NCBI RefSeq assembly: GCF_015704865.1
Contig: NZ_JADQTO010000035.1
Span: 31,486 to 95,485, forward strand
DNA length: 64,000 nt
Source of the DNA: Actinoplanes aureus
GTDB taxonomy: Bacteria; Actinomycetota; Actinomycetes; Mycobacteriales; Micromonosporaceae
Direction: 5' to 3'
The notes under the pieces were generated by a model. The model did no database searches, had not been told where the DNA came from, and was given only the letters and a program-made list of their open reading frames with translations. Made by a program: the position numbers and the translations under genes. Shown piece after piece: positions 51,970 to 61,001 of this stretch (position 1 is its first letter; each line of letters opens with the position of its first letter).

Positions 51970-52109
51970 TGACCGCCGGCAGCGAAGCCCCCGGGGCGCA
52001 GAAGGCGACGGGACGCGATGCCACCGCCGCCAAGTGGGCAGCGATCGCGGGCAGCAACTGGGCCCGATATGCCGCAACCCACAGACTCCACCGCGGACCC
52101 CAACGCTGA
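51966..52109 (+). CDS. Small ORF coupled to the muramidase gene
   Basis: 47 codons; the start overlaps the preceding stop (ATGA). MTAGSEAPGAQKATGRDATA then AAKWAAIAGSNWARYAATHR. It may be the truncated remainder of a transfer protein. GC returns to the high ICE level here, unlike the end of the preceding gene. Confidence 0.35.
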   Translation: MMTAGSEAPGAQKATGRDATAAKWAAIAGSNWARYAATHRLHRGPQR

Positions 52110-52236
52110 TCCACCGGCACGCTGCTATTCGCCAACTCCGAAAAACCCTCCGCCACTCTCCCGCCGAGACCCGAGCACTCGATCATGCCGGGACCGGTAA
52201 GCCGGCCCGCAGACGCGATCCTGGAATGATCTCGCC

Positions 52237-52659
52237 ATGGCCACCTATGAAGTTGCGTTGGTGCTTCTCGTCGACTCCTCGGGAGCGGTACTGATGCAGC
52301 ATCGCGATGATCGAACCTCGGCCTCTCCGAACCAGTGGAGCCTGCCCGGCGGCCATGTCGAGCCAGGTGAGACGCCCGAACAGGCAGCGCATCGAGAGTT
52401 GCTCGAAGAGACGGGCCTGGCGGCGGGGGAGCTGAATCCGCTATGGAGTGGCCCTCGTCCGTACGAGGCGGGCTTCCCGCACACGGTGACCGTGCACGTT
52501 TTCCATGGCACGACCGACGCTTCGCAGCAGGACGTGGTAGTCGGCGAAGGGCGCGCAATGGTGTTTGTCCCACAGGAAAAGGTTCTTGACCGGGACCTGG
52601 CCGTGACGACTGCTGCGGTCCTGCCGCTCTATCTCGACAGCACTGAAGATGCGCACTGA
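52237..52659 (+). CDS. Nudix hydrolase
   Basis: 140 aa. The Nudix box begins at G39 (GGHVEPGE) and continues AAHRELLEETGL (residues 50-61), with all consensus Glu and Arg residues present. N-terminal strand ALVLLVDSSGAVLMQHRDD. Substrate is unknown, probably a nucleoside diphosphate derivative. GC is lower than in the ICE genes around it; it looks like cargo. Confidence 0.88.
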   Translation: MATYEVALVLLVDSSGAVLMQHRDDRTSASPNQWSLPGGHVEPGETPEQAAHRELLEETGLAAGELNPLWSGPRPYEAGFPHTVTVHVFHGTTDASQQDVVVGEGRAMVFVPQEKVLDRDLAVTTAAVLPLYLDSTEDAH

Positions 52660-53076
52660 TCTTCCGCGATCCGTGTCGGCGGCGCCCTTCGCCCGGTGAC
52701 AGATCGTGAACGCCGGATGGTGAGGCGTCGCCTACCGCTGATCTTGAAGTACCAACAGACGTTTGAAACCGGCGCAGCTCCTCCGCGGGCTGGGAGCCGG
52801 TGGCGGCTCTTCGGCTTCACCGAAGTCGAGCCGCCGTCCAAGCCCTCCTCCTGACCGACTCTCTACCGACCACTTCCCGGCCCACCGGCCTCGCCGAACG
52901 CTCGGCGGGCACCGGTGACCACGATCGATCCATCGACCGGGTGTAGCGCCCCACGTCCTCGATCTGCGTGATCGAGGCGTCCAGGGCGATCCACCCGTCT
53001 CCGCCGTGCGGCTACAGGCCTGCGCACCCGGAGACGGGTGCACAGGCCTGTCCGCCTTCTCGGAAAGGCCGAAGCT
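52660..53076. other. Gap before the MoxR-like gene
   Basis: No gene. It contains the 17-bp hairpin at 53014-53051 at its right end. Confidence 0.5.
53014..53051 (+). promoter_or_regulatory. Leader stem-loop before the MoxR-like gene
   Basis: ACAGGCCTG-x-GCACCCG / CGGGTGC-x-CAGGCCTGT: 16 paired bases, one mismatch, GAGA loop, 10 nt before GGAAAGG and the TTG start at 53077. Confidence 0.7.
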
Positions 53077-54188
53077 TTGACGACACCCAACACTTCGTCC
53101 AACCCTGCGTCTGCCACCGGTAGATCCGGCTATCTGTACCGCAAGGTCGCCCTTTACCTACGTGATCATCCCGACCGTCCACACAAGGTCGGCGAGATCA
53201 CCAAAGCCATCGACGCGCCCTCGACCGGCGCCGTGTTCGAAGTCGGCAAGAAGATGGCGGCCGCCGGGCACGCCACCCACCACACCAACCCGCACCGATT
53301 CCAGATCACCCAGGCCGGTATTGACGCCGCCGGCAGCCTCCTGCCTGCCGCAGGCAGGCCGCGCAGCGGATCCGGGCGCCGCCGCGCCGGGAAGCCGACA
53401 CCGGTCACCCGCCCCAGCGGCCAGACCTACTACCCGCGCCGGCTCGGCGGCGACTGGGACATCGAGGTCCTGCACAAGCTGCGCAAACAGCAGGTCCCGG
53501 TGCTGCTGTACGGGCCGCCGGGCACCGGCAAGACCGCGATGCTGGAAGCCGCCTTCGACGACCTGCTCACCATTGCGGGCACGGGCGACACGATCGTCGA
53601 CGACTTCCTCGGCTCCTACGCGCCGCTGCCCGGCGGCGGCTACGACTTCGTCTACGGCCCGCTCGTACAGGCCATGCGCGAGGGCCGGGCGCTGCTGGTC
53701 GACGACGCCACCCTCATCCCACCCGGGTCCTGGCGGTGCTGTACCCGGTGATGGACGGCCGCGGCAAGGTCACCGTCACCACCCCGCATGGCACCGAGAT
53801 CGTCGAAGCCGTCGACGGGTTCTACGTGTGCGGCGGCCACAACCCCGGCGTGCACGGAGCCGTCCTCACCGAAGCCCTCGGCAGCCGATTCACGGTGCAG
53901 ATCGAAGTCACCACCGACTGGGACCTGGCCCGCGAACTCAAAGTGCCCAAGGCCGTCGTCGACGCGGCGATCGACCTCAACGCCGAACTGAGCGCCGGCC
54001 GGATCGGCTGGGCGCCGCAACTACGCGAGCTGCTGGGCTTCGTCAAGGTCAAAGACACCCTCGGCATGGCCGCCGCCCTGTCGAACCTGGCCGGCATCGC
54101 CCCCGACGACTGCCGCACCGAGGTCACGACCGCGTTGTCGCGGCACACCGGCAAGCCGATCACCCCCCTCACCCTCGGCAAACGCTGA
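53077..54188 (+). pseudogene. MoxR-type AAA+ ATPase, frameshifted
   Basis: An N-terminal winged helix (about 15-90, GYLYRKVALYLRDHPDRPHK) precedes the AAA+ domain. Walker A GPPGTGKTAML (about 146-156), Walker B ALLVDDATLIPP (about 205-216). There the frame breaks: the first frame ends in GSWRCCTR at 53751, the next carries VLAVLYPVMDGRGKVTVTTP and the rest to LTLGKR at 54188. Adding one C in the CCC run near 53728 would give the expected PPRVLAVLYP. A mutation, a sequencing error or programmed frameshifting could explain it. Partner of the VWA protein next to it. Confidence 0.78.
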
Positions 54189-54213
54189 CCCACCCGTGTG
54201 AAGGAGGCACCTG

Positions 54214-55821
54214 ATGTCGCAGTCGAACAAACACCGCCGCCCCGGCAAACCGAAAACCCCCGCCGCCCCCGACGACGACTGGCAACCCTGGTCCGACGCC
54301 TGGACCAAACACGTCCCCACGCTGACCGGCCGCACCGACCTGCACGTGTTCGTCGCCCCCGGCGCCGGCGGCGGCTCCCCGGAATGCTTCTACCCCGCGC
54401 TGCGGCGCATCGAAGTCGACGCCGACTACATCGCCGACACACCGCAGATCGCCGACCCCCGCAAAGCCGGCCACAAGAGGATCGTGCCCACCGGCTACGG
54501 GCTGCTCGTCCACGGCGCCGCGCACGCCGCCCATAGCCGGTGGACCACACCGCCCGGCACGAGGCCGATCCTCGCCGAGGTCGCCGATCTCCTGGAGGAG
54601 TCCCGCGCCGAAGGCCGGCAACGCGGCCGGCGTCGCACCGACCGCCGCTGGCTGCGTCACACCGTCAACACCATCCTGATCGACGCCAGGACCGCCCCGG
54701 TCGACGACCTCTGGCATGCCGGCGTCCTCGCCGCGCTGCTGCTGGCACGCGTCGATGCCCGCATCCTCACCAGCAAAGACGTCCGCGGCATCCGGGCCGC
54801 CGTCACCGCGGTCCTCGGCCGTCCGCGACTACGCCGGCTGCGCGAGGTGTGGAAGCAAGCGCACCTGGTCGACGACACCGACGCCTCCTCGATGATCGAA
54901 CTGGCGCGCCGGTGGTGCGAGATCCTCGGCATCGACCCGAACCGGCACCGCAAGATCCCTACCGCCGACGCGGGCGAGTTCCCGGGCCGCCTCGAGCAGG
55001 CCCTGGCAGACTTCCTTGCCGCCGCCGTCGGCCTCACTCCCACCGACTACCGGGCAACGATCCTCAACCGGCGCCACCAGGCGCCCGGCGACTGGCCATC
55101 CACCCCGCCCACCGCCGAGCAGCATGCCGCCGCCCGCCAGCTCGCCGACCGCATCCGGCGAGCCCGCATCCGCAACCCCGAAACCGTCCGACGCGGTGCC
55201 GTGCTGCCGCCCGGCCGGCTGCGCACCCGGCACGCGATCGCCGCCGACGCCCAAATAGCTGCCGGCCAGACCCCGACCGCGCAGCCATGGCAGCACCGCA
55301 CCCAGCAGCCGCCGCCGAAACCGACCCTGCACCTCGCGGTCCTGGCCGACCTGTCCGGCTCCATGCGCACCTACGCGGCCGAACTGTCGTCCGCGGCGTG
55401 GATCTTCGCGCACGCCGCTCACCGCGGCCAGGCAGTCACCACCACCATCGGCTTCGGCGAGCGCACCACCCTGCTGGTGCCACCGAACAGCCGCCCCAGC
55501 CAAGTGCTGCACATGCAACCCGAAGGCGGTACCTACACCTTCTGCGACGCCGTGAAACTCGCCGACCAGATGCTCGAGCTGCGGCACGGCCGCACCCTGC
55601 GGCTGCTCGCCGTCGTGTCCGACGGCGATCTCGCCGACAAACCCGCCGCGCAGAAACTGATCACCACCCTGCACCGGGCCGGCTGCGCCGTGCTGTGGCT
55701 GCACCCCGCCGAGCTGGACAGCCATACCTTCACCAGCACCACCACGATCACCGTCGCGGACCCCGTCGACGCCGTCGTCCGCATCGCCGACGCCGCCGTC
55801 ACCGCCATCGAGAACGCCTGA
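54214..55821 (+). CDS. VWA-domain protein partner of the MoxR ATPase
   Basis: 535 aa. The C-terminal VWA domain (about 370-533) has a perfect MIDAS start VLADLSGSM (about 375-383) and the second metal loop around GGTYTF. The N-terminal part has YGLLVHGAAHAAHSRWTTP (about 95-113), resembling the histidine-rich segment of MoxR-linked metallopeptidase-like VWA proteins, although the HExxH glutamate is replaced. MoxR-VWA pairs usually act as metal-loading or remodelling chaperones, and some belong to conflict systems. It follows the ATPase gene by 25 bp. Confidence 0.75.
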   Translation: MSQSNKHRRPGKPKTPAAPDDDWQPWSDAWTKHVPTLTGRTDLHVFVAPGAGGGSPECFYPALRRIEVDADYIADTPQIADPRKAGHKRIVPTGYGLLVHGAAHAAHSRWTTPPGTRPILAEVADLLEESRAEGRQRGRRRTDRRWLRHTVNTILIDARTAPVDDLWHAGVLAALLLARVDARILTSKDVRGIRAAVTAVLGRPRLRRLREVWKQAHLVDDTDASSMIELARRWCEILGIDPNRHRKIPTADAGEFPGRLEQALADFLAAAVGLTPTDYRATILNRRHQAPGDWPSTPPTAEQHAAARQLADRIRRARIRNPETVRRGAVLPPGRLRTRHAIAADAQIAAGQTPTAQPWQHRTQQPPPKPTLHLAVLADLSGSMRTYAAELSSAAWIFAHAAHRGQAVTTTIGFGERTTLLVPPNSRPSQVLHMQPEGGTYTFCDAVKLADQMLELRHGRTLRLLAVVSDGDLADKPAAQKLITTLHRAGCAVLWLHPAELDSHTFTSTTTITVADPVDAVVRIADAAVTAIENA

Positions 55822-56036
55822 CCCCGTGCCGCCGGGGCCGAACAAAGCGACAGCAGGCGACAACCGTCACCTTCCACGCCTGGGCCTGAACTACGGGCCG
55901 CCCCTGGCAGGCAGACCCGCGTCGCCGCCATACCAGCCCGCTGAAGCGCTGCCAGAGGCACGGCGCCGCTTCCAGCGCCGCGACCGCAATGGCAATGCCA
56001 CGACGCCGGAACAACTCTCGAAGGAGATTGCCTCTC

Positions 56037-56531
56037 ATGCCGAGCATCGACGAATTCCTGCAGGAGCAGGTCAAGATCATCGACCGGGTCGGCTGGTCCG
56101 TCGTGCACGTCGTCCCTACCTCTGACGACCCGCCCACCGCTGTTTCGTTCTCCTACACCGTCGGACTCACCGCCCACGATCACCCGGAGCTGCTCGTCGC
56201 CGGCCTGCCCGCCGAGCTCGCGCACGGACTGCTCAACGACCTCGCGCGCCGCGTGTACGACAAAGCCGCACGGTTCTCCCACGGCGAGCTCATCGGCGAC
56301 GTCCTCGTCGGCTACGACGCGATCATCGTCGACGGTCCGCCGAACGACGACCTGCATCCCGGCGCGGCGTTCGCCGTTTACGGTCGCGACAAGGTGCGCC
56401 TGCACCAACTGGTCTGGCCCGACGAACAGGGCCGATTCCCCTGGGAGACGGGCTACGGATACCCGCCGCACGCGCAGCCGCTGATCGCACACCCGCAAAC
56501 TTTGCCACCCGAAGAGCAGAGGAACCGATGA
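56037..56531 (+). CDS. DUF4262-type protein
   Basis: 164 aa from ATG at 56037 with AAGGAG 11 nt upstream. The pattern AVSFSYTVGLTAHDHPELLV and GAAFAVYGRDKVRLHQLVWP matches DUF4262, a family of unknown function often found in actinobacterial mobile DNA and near toxin or stress genes. It is the last gene of ICE character. Confidence 0.78.
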   Translation: MPSIDEFLQEQVKIIDRVGWSVVHVVPTSDDPPTAVSFSYTVGLTAHDHPELLVAGLPAELAHGLLNDLARRVYDKAARFSHGELIGDVLVGYDAIIVDGPPNDDLHPGAAFAVYGRDKVRLHQLVWPDEQGRFPWETGYGYPPHAQPLIAHPQTLPPEEQRNR

Positions 56532-57277
56532 CGCCGTAACCCGTCTGCGCGCCGACCGGCATCGTCACGATCGAGCCGCTCCCGGTGAGCAGGCCTCCGG
56601 GCGCGTACGCGATAGCCGGTGCGCAGCTCAAGGCCGTCGCGGGGTAGAAGGTGACCCTGGTCTGTGCGGCGCGTCGCCTGCGGATCCTGGAACACCTCGA
56701 GATGTCCCGTTCGACGAAGAGCTCCGATCCCTCACCGCAGGGCACTTCGTCGCCGACGAGCCCGTCGGCCCTGACCGGTTCGCCGAGCAGCAGCGCGGCT
56801 GACGGGGCAAGACGGCAGGTCCACCGCCGGTGGTCCGGACGGTTGCGCCCGCATACGCAGGACGAGCAGCTGCGCTGTACTCGTGGTCCGGGCGCCGCAA
56901 CGCCCGGACCACGAGTACGAAACCGAGGGCTTTTACTCGTTGGGAGTAGGTGTCGGTGTACGGGTCCCATGCAGAGCCAGGTACGCCAGGCCCCATAGAG
57001 GTAGAAACGCCTGGCGCTCCGATCCTGCGGTGACTGCCGACCCGACGATCTCTTCCGCATCTCACGCTTAGTTAATGGCATGGTCGCCCGGCGCTCGGAT
57101 CGCGGCTTACCTATTGAGTGATTGCACGACCGCAGCCCGGCCAGGTTGGGTCGAGGTGACCGGTGGAGTCGCTCTCATCGCGGCTGCCCACCGCAGTTTG
57201 GTGTGGCTCTCATCTGGCGTGCGCCCCACCGGTCACCGCGGCGGCGAGAGGCTCCAGAGGGGACTGCCCAGCTCAAG
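56532..57277. other. Gap between ICE-like genes and the first IS110 copy
   Basis: About 745 bp, no supported gene. It holds the terminator at 56877-56918 and, at 57155-57237, a 12-bp inverted repeat that may belong to the IS110 element. Confidence 0.45.
56877..56918. terminator. Strong palindromic terminator at the end of the ICE genes
   Basis: Perfect 18-bp stem starting GTACTCGTGGTCCGGGCG with a CCGCAA loop. It would stop transcription from both sides. Confidence 0.75.
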
Positions 57278-57285
57278 GTAGCGCT

Positions 57286-57324
57286 GCCCTCCCGTCGACA
57301 ACCGATGTCGGATTTGGGGAGGGC
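57286..57324 (+). promoter_or_regulatory. Hairpin covering the ribosome-binding site of IS110 copy 1
   Basis: GCCCTCCC (57286-57293) pairs with GGGAGGGC (57317-57324), which is the Shine-Dalgarno; inner stem CGACA/TGTCG (57296-57300, 57306-57310). Confidence 0.65.
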
Positions 57325-57327
57325 ACG

Positions 57328-58491
57328 ATGGCTGAGGTCATCATCGGCGTGGACCCACACAAGCGTTCCGCCACCATCGAAATCATCAACGCCCGGGAGA
57401 AGACTGTCGGGCAGGGCCGGTTCGGCACCGACCGTGACGGCTACCAGGCCATGCTCGCCGCCGGCCGCCAGCACAAGGACCGCCTCTGGGCGGTCGAGGG
57501 CTGCAATGGCATCGGCCGCCACGTCGCCCAGCGCCTGGTCGCCGACGGTGAGACCGTCGTCGATGTGCCCGCGAAGCTGTCCGCCCGCGCGCGGGTGTTC
57601 GCCACTGGTCAGGGCCGCAAGACCGACCCCGTCGATGCCCGCAGCGTCGCCGTAGTCGCCCTGCGCACCGAAGGCCTGCGCCAGGTCGTCACCGACGACA
57701 CCACGGTCGCGTTACGGCTGCTGGTCGACCGCCGTGACCAGCTCGGCCGCGCCCGCACCGACGTGGTCTCCCGCTTACATCACCTGCTGCTCGAGTTGGT
57801 GGCTGGCGGCGCGAAGAAAGATCTGTCCGCCCAGCAGGCCCGCGCTCTGCTCAACACCGTGCGTCCCCGTGACGTGGCCGGCAAGACCCGCCGCTGGCTC
57901 GCCTCGGAACTGATCCACGAACTCGTCGTCATCGACAAGAAGATCAAAACCGCGAAACAGGAACTCACCGAGCTGGTCAACACCACCGGCAGCAAGCTGA
58001 TGGAGCTGACCGGCATCGGACCGTCCGGCGCCGCCCGGCTGCTCGGCGACATCGGCGACATCGCCCGCTTCGCCAGCCGCGCCCACTTCGCCTCCTGGAA
58101 CGGCACCGCACCGATCGACGCCTCATCCGGCGAGCAGACCCGGCACCGCCTATCGCGCGCCGGGAACCGGCGCATCAACCGGGCGCTGCACATCATGGCC
58201 ATCGTCCAACTGCGCCGAGACACCGAAGGCCGCCGCTACTACCGGCGCCGGCTCGCGGCCGGCAAGACCCCGATGGAGGCCCTACGCGCATTGAAACGGC
58301 GTCTGTCCGACATCGTCTACCGGCGGATGGTCGCCGACGCCAAGCTGCTCCAGACGGGCCCGGGAGGACACGTGGGGGCGACTCTGCAATCCAGCGCGGC
58401 CGACCCAAACCCCAGGATCGACACTTCGGAGAAGTCACTTCCCGGACCCGCCGGATCCCACCTTAGAGCACCAATCTCCGCCACCCATTGA
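57328..58491 (+). CDS. IS110-family transposase, copy 1
   Basis: 387 aa. The DEDD RuvC-like catalytic residues are present: D in VIIGVDPHKRS (near residue 9), E in WAVEGCNGIGR, and the two aspartates in KTDPVDARSVAV. The C-terminal Tnp domain has TGIGPSGAARLLGDIGD, FASWNGTAPIDASSG and the serine nucleophile region. It catalyses RNA-guided recombination of this family. The last 45 codons coincide with a structured region (see 58355). Confidence 0.93.
   Translation: MAEVIIGVDPHKRSATIEIINAREKTVGQGRFGTDRDGYQAMLAAGRQHKDRLWAVEGCNGIGRHVAQRLVADGETVVDVPAKLSARARVFATGQGRKTDPVDARSVAVVALRTEGLRQVVTDDTTVALRLLVDRRDQLGRARTDVVSRLHHLLLELVAGGAKKDLSAQQARALLNTVRPRDVAGKTRRWLASELIHELVVIDKKIKTAKQELTELVNTTGSKLMELTGIGPSGAARLLGDIGDIARFASRAHFASWNGTAPIDASSGEQTRHRLSRAGNRRINRALHIMAIVQLRRDTEGRRYYRRRLAAGKTPMEALRALKRRLSDIVYRRMVADAKLLQTGPGGHVGATLQSSAADPNPRIDTSEKSLPGPAGSHLRAPISATH
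58355..58450 (+). other. Conserved inverted-repeat region in the 3' end of IS110 copy 1 (candidate guide RNA)
   Basis: CGGGCCCGGGA (58355-58365) pairs with TCCCGGACCCG (58440-58450) with one mismatch, closing an 86-96 nt loop that also contains a CTTCGGAG hairpin. The region is about 90% identical in copy 2, with changes clustered at a few positions. In IS110 elements a bridge RNA is encoded in non-coding ends; location inside the ORF tail is unusual. Confidence 0.3.
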
Positions 58492-58584
58492 CAGAGAGGG
58501 GTGCCAGAAGCGCGCACCTGAACTTGTCGGGGCCGCAGGTGAGCGAGTCCCTCAGCCAGCGTCGCTCGAGACCGCGTCAAGACC

Positions 58585-59163
58585 TTAATCTGGCCAGCTC
58601 GACGGTTCAAGAATGCAGGGGGAGCCACCGAATATCTTCGTCGTACCGCTATCGGGCAACCGTTCATGTTTTGATTCTCGCCGCATGCCGACGTTTACCC
58701 TTGAAAATTCTGAGATCCCGCCGATGGAACGAGCTTCCTGGTACCTACCAGCCGTGCCATTGAAGCTGATATCGACGAAGCCATGGGTTTCTAGATACCG
58801 ACGTGCCTGATCGAACCACGCATCGCTAGTCGCAAGGGGCACTTCTCCAAGGTAGTAATAGAACGTAATCTTGGTCTGCCCATCCGAGTCTCCGTCGAGT
58901 CCATCGCAAGACCCTACGTAGGGGCCGTGGCTTGGGCTGGGCAACGGAGGCCGGGGATCCAGGCTTCCGGCGAATGCAGTGACCGCATCCCCGACCATGG
59001 TTAAGCCATTGGCGTAGGTGATACGAGACCTGGCCTCGCACCCGAGGAGAGTCGCGACTAATCCCATTGCCACTATCCCAGCACCTTTGCGAACAACCGC
59101 GCGCCTCAAGGATGACGATGGTCGGGAAGCGATGTCGTGGTCGTCGCTGTCGCGTCTACCCAT
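58585..59163 (-). CDS. Lipoprotein, unknown
   Basis: 192 aa from ATG at 59163 (MGRRDSDDHDIASRP). A hydrophobic stretch ends in the lipobox LLGC (C42), so the protein is probably lipid-anchored. The mature part has TKITFYYYLGEVPLATSDAW and a short helix FDQARRYLETHGF, and two further cysteines. No family is recognised. It begins a group of small genes between the IS copies. Confidence 0.6.
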   Translation of the reverse strand: MGRRDSDDHDIASRPSSSLRRAVVRKGAGIVAMGLVATLLGCEARSRITYANGLTMVGDAVTAFAGSLDPRPPLPSPSHGPYVGSCDGLDGDSDGQTKITFYYYLGEVPLATSDAWFDQARRYLETHGFVDISFNGTAGRYQEARSIGGISEFSRVNVGMRRESKHERLPDSGTTKIFGGSPCILEPSSWPD

Positions 59164-59496
59164 AGAGCCATGGTGCACCGTTGATCGCGGCGCCGGCCGG
59201 GGTACACGGCAACCGGTTGCAGCTCCTGCCCGCTCCCGCTTCGGTGCCGCCGCAGTATTTAAGCTCTCGATCAGGCGCCCCTTCTCGGCTAGATCCGCGA
59301 GTTCGGCTGACCGGCACGTGTGTACGCAGCGTGACGGCGAACAGTAGCCGACGCGCTGTGACAGCGGCAAATCAGGCCATTGGCCGGTTGGCGTCGCGGA
59401 TTGTGAGCGAACCGCTCCCCTCCTTCTCTGCCACAGGAGATGATTTCGCCACGAACGCGGAGTCCTGCCACCAGCCGCCGCGAGCGAAGGGGATGC
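59164..59496. other. Divergent intergenic region
   Basis: About 330 bp between the leftward lipoprotein gene and the rightward membrane protein; probably holds both promoters. No gene or repeat seen. Confidence 0.4.
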
Positions 59497-59817
59497 ATGT
59501 TTAGGCAAGCGGACTCAGGATCAAGCAGCCGATCGGCCGGGGGTTCCCGTCGGACTTGGATGTTCGGCTTTCTGGGATCGCTGCCTCAGGTTCTCCTTGC
59601 GATGCTGCTACTCCTACAGAGCCAGGGCTTGTCTGGCAGCGACGCGAAGATGCAGTCGCAACTCGGGCTTTTTGCCGCCGCCGTGTTTCTCTTCTGGTCG
59701 CTGGCCGGGTGCGGGCTACTGGCTCTCTGGAGCCGCGCGAGGGCGCTTGCCGCAGCTCTTGGGTGGGGAGCAATGGCCGGATTCGCGTTAGCGGTTGTCG
59801 TCGCTCTCGCAGCTTGA
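59497..59817 (+). CDS. Small membrane protein, unknown
   Basis: 106 aa with three membrane helices: about 22-40 (MFGFLGSLPQVLLAMLLLLQ), 57-77 (LGLFAAAVFLFWSLAGCGLL) and 86-104 (ALGWGAMAGFALAVVVALAA). The N-terminus is Ser/Arg-rich. Nothing more can be said. Confidence 0.5.
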   Translation: MFRQADSGSSSRSAGGSRRTWMFGFLGSLPQVLLAMLLLLQSQGLSGSDAKMQSQLGLFAAAVFLFWSLAGCGLLALWSRARALAAALGWGAMAGFALAVVVALAA

Positions 59818-60019
59818 TCACCGTCTGTAAATGACCGGTGTCTCGACGGCGGTCTCGGCGTGATCGGATGCACTCAACTCGGCACGAGCGCGTATATCCA
59901 GCTGGTGTGGGATGTCGGTGGCCTGGTGCGAACGGCGCCCCACCGCCTTGAGGCCGGAGCTCTCTGGCGGGTCCTGGCCGCTTCGGACGTTGGGGGGCCG
60001 GCGCCCGTAACCCGGAGAC

Positions 60020-60211
60020 GTGACCGTCGTTGTTGGCCTCATGGGGAACGAAGATCGCGAGTACATCTGCCGGGAATGTTCGCGCAAGGTAACTGACGTG
60101 CGCATGGTGCCGGGTGAGCCCACGCAAAGCGCCTTCTCGTCGGGCGGAACCAGGCATGACCTGGTCCCGGTCGGCATCTGCGAGAAGCATGGCGAGGTGC
60201 GGGCGCGATGA
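60020..60211 (+). CDS. Small protein with a CxxC motif
   Basis: 63 aa from GTG at 60020. ICRECSRKVTDVRMVPGE and VGICEKHGEV suggest a zinc-binding site of the C-x2-C / C-x2-H kind. It overlaps the next gene by ATGA (60208-60211), so the pair is one operon. Unknown role. Confidence 0.55.
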   Translation: MTVVVGLMGNEDREYICRECSRKVTDVRMVPGEPTQSAFSSGGTRHDLVPVGICEKHGEVRAR

Positions 60212-60471
60212 TGGACGAACGCTGGCGTGAGATCGACAGCGCTTTGCTGCTTTGGATGCAGGCGGCGACGGCTGGTCTGGCCAACAGGAATCCGCAGGCG
60301 ATTGGCGGTGCGGTGATGGGCGACAACGATGTGCTGGGGCATGCACGGTTGCTTGAGCGGTTGGTCCAGACATACCCGCAGGTGCACGAGTCGCTGTTGG
60401 CGAAAGTTGCCAACTACGAGGACATCGTGCGGGTGGCGCAGGAGGTACTGGGCGAGGCTTCTCGGCGGTAG
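60208..60471 (+). CDS. Small cytoplasmic protein, unknown
   Basis: 87 aa, all helical by pattern (REIDSALLLWMQAATAGLAN, LERLVQTYPQVHESLLAKVA). It starts within the stop codon of the preceding gene. No family is recognised. Confidence 0.55.
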   Translation: MMDERWREIDSALLLWMQAATAGLANRNPQAIGGAVMGDNDVLGHARLLERLVQTYPQVHESLLAKVANYEDIVRVAQEVLGEASRR

Positions 60472-60620
60472 CCGCTGCACCTCACGCGCCGATCGGGCAC
60501 CCCGAGCGCTGGATAGAAATCGATAACGGCCACCCTTCGGGTAGGACACGGTTCGCGGCGCCGCACCAAACCTGCGACGCCCTCACATCGGCATTATGCA
60601 GGTAATCCTTGTCAAGTTGA

Positions 60621-61001
60621 TCATGATGCTTGTTGGTCCAGGCCGTTCAGGAGTCGGGTGAACAGGTCGGCGCGGTGGGTCTGGTCGTGTTCGGCGGCGT
60701 GGTCGTGCTGGGCTTGCAGGGTGGGCCGGAACTCGATGCTGGTCTGGAAGAAGGTGCAGGTTTCGCAGATGGCTTCGAAGGCGCAGTCGAGTTCGGGTGG
60801 GCGGGTGCAGTAGCCGTTGCCGAGCAGGCGGTGGTGCTCACGGCGTAGCCGTGCCATGCGGGGGCCGATGATGTCCGCGGGTAGCGGTTTTCCTTGCTGG
60901 TAAAGGGATTCGACTTTCTCGGTGACGGCGAAGTATTCGTCGGCGACGGTGCGGTTGGCGATTTTGGCGTAGCGCAGGGTCATGTCGAGGCTGCGGTGGC
61001 C
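60621..61001 (-). pseudogene. C-terminal remnant of a tyrosine recombinase, cut by IS256
   Basis: 127 codons in phase from the IS256 edge: GHRSLDMTLRYAKIANRTVA has the last histidine and the catalytic tyrosine of a phage-type integrase, followed by the family's cysteine motif CTRPPELDCAFEAICETC. The N-terminal two thirds would lie beyond the IS256 element but the DNA there (IS110 and unrelated sequence) has none, so it was deleted. Confidence 0.85.

Larger units (their letters stand above)
57278..58508 (+). mobile_element. IS110-family element, copy 1
   Basis: Boundaries are set by alignment with copy 2: shared sequence starts near GTAGCGCTGCCCTCCCG (57278) and stops after GTGCCAGA (58508). 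The left limit is a minimum, since copy 2 is abutted by an IS256 element and may be truncated. No terminal inverted repeat or target duplication is expected for this family. Confidence 0.82.

Noticed and set aside
56877..56918. Palindrome as the right attachment site of the ICE
   Set aside because: It shares no sequence with the tRNA-Lys 3' end; its perfect stem fits a terminator.
60621..60983. Complete small gene starting at ATG 60983
   Set aside because: The frame continues upstream into HRSLD of a recombinase core and is cut by IS256; it is a remnant.
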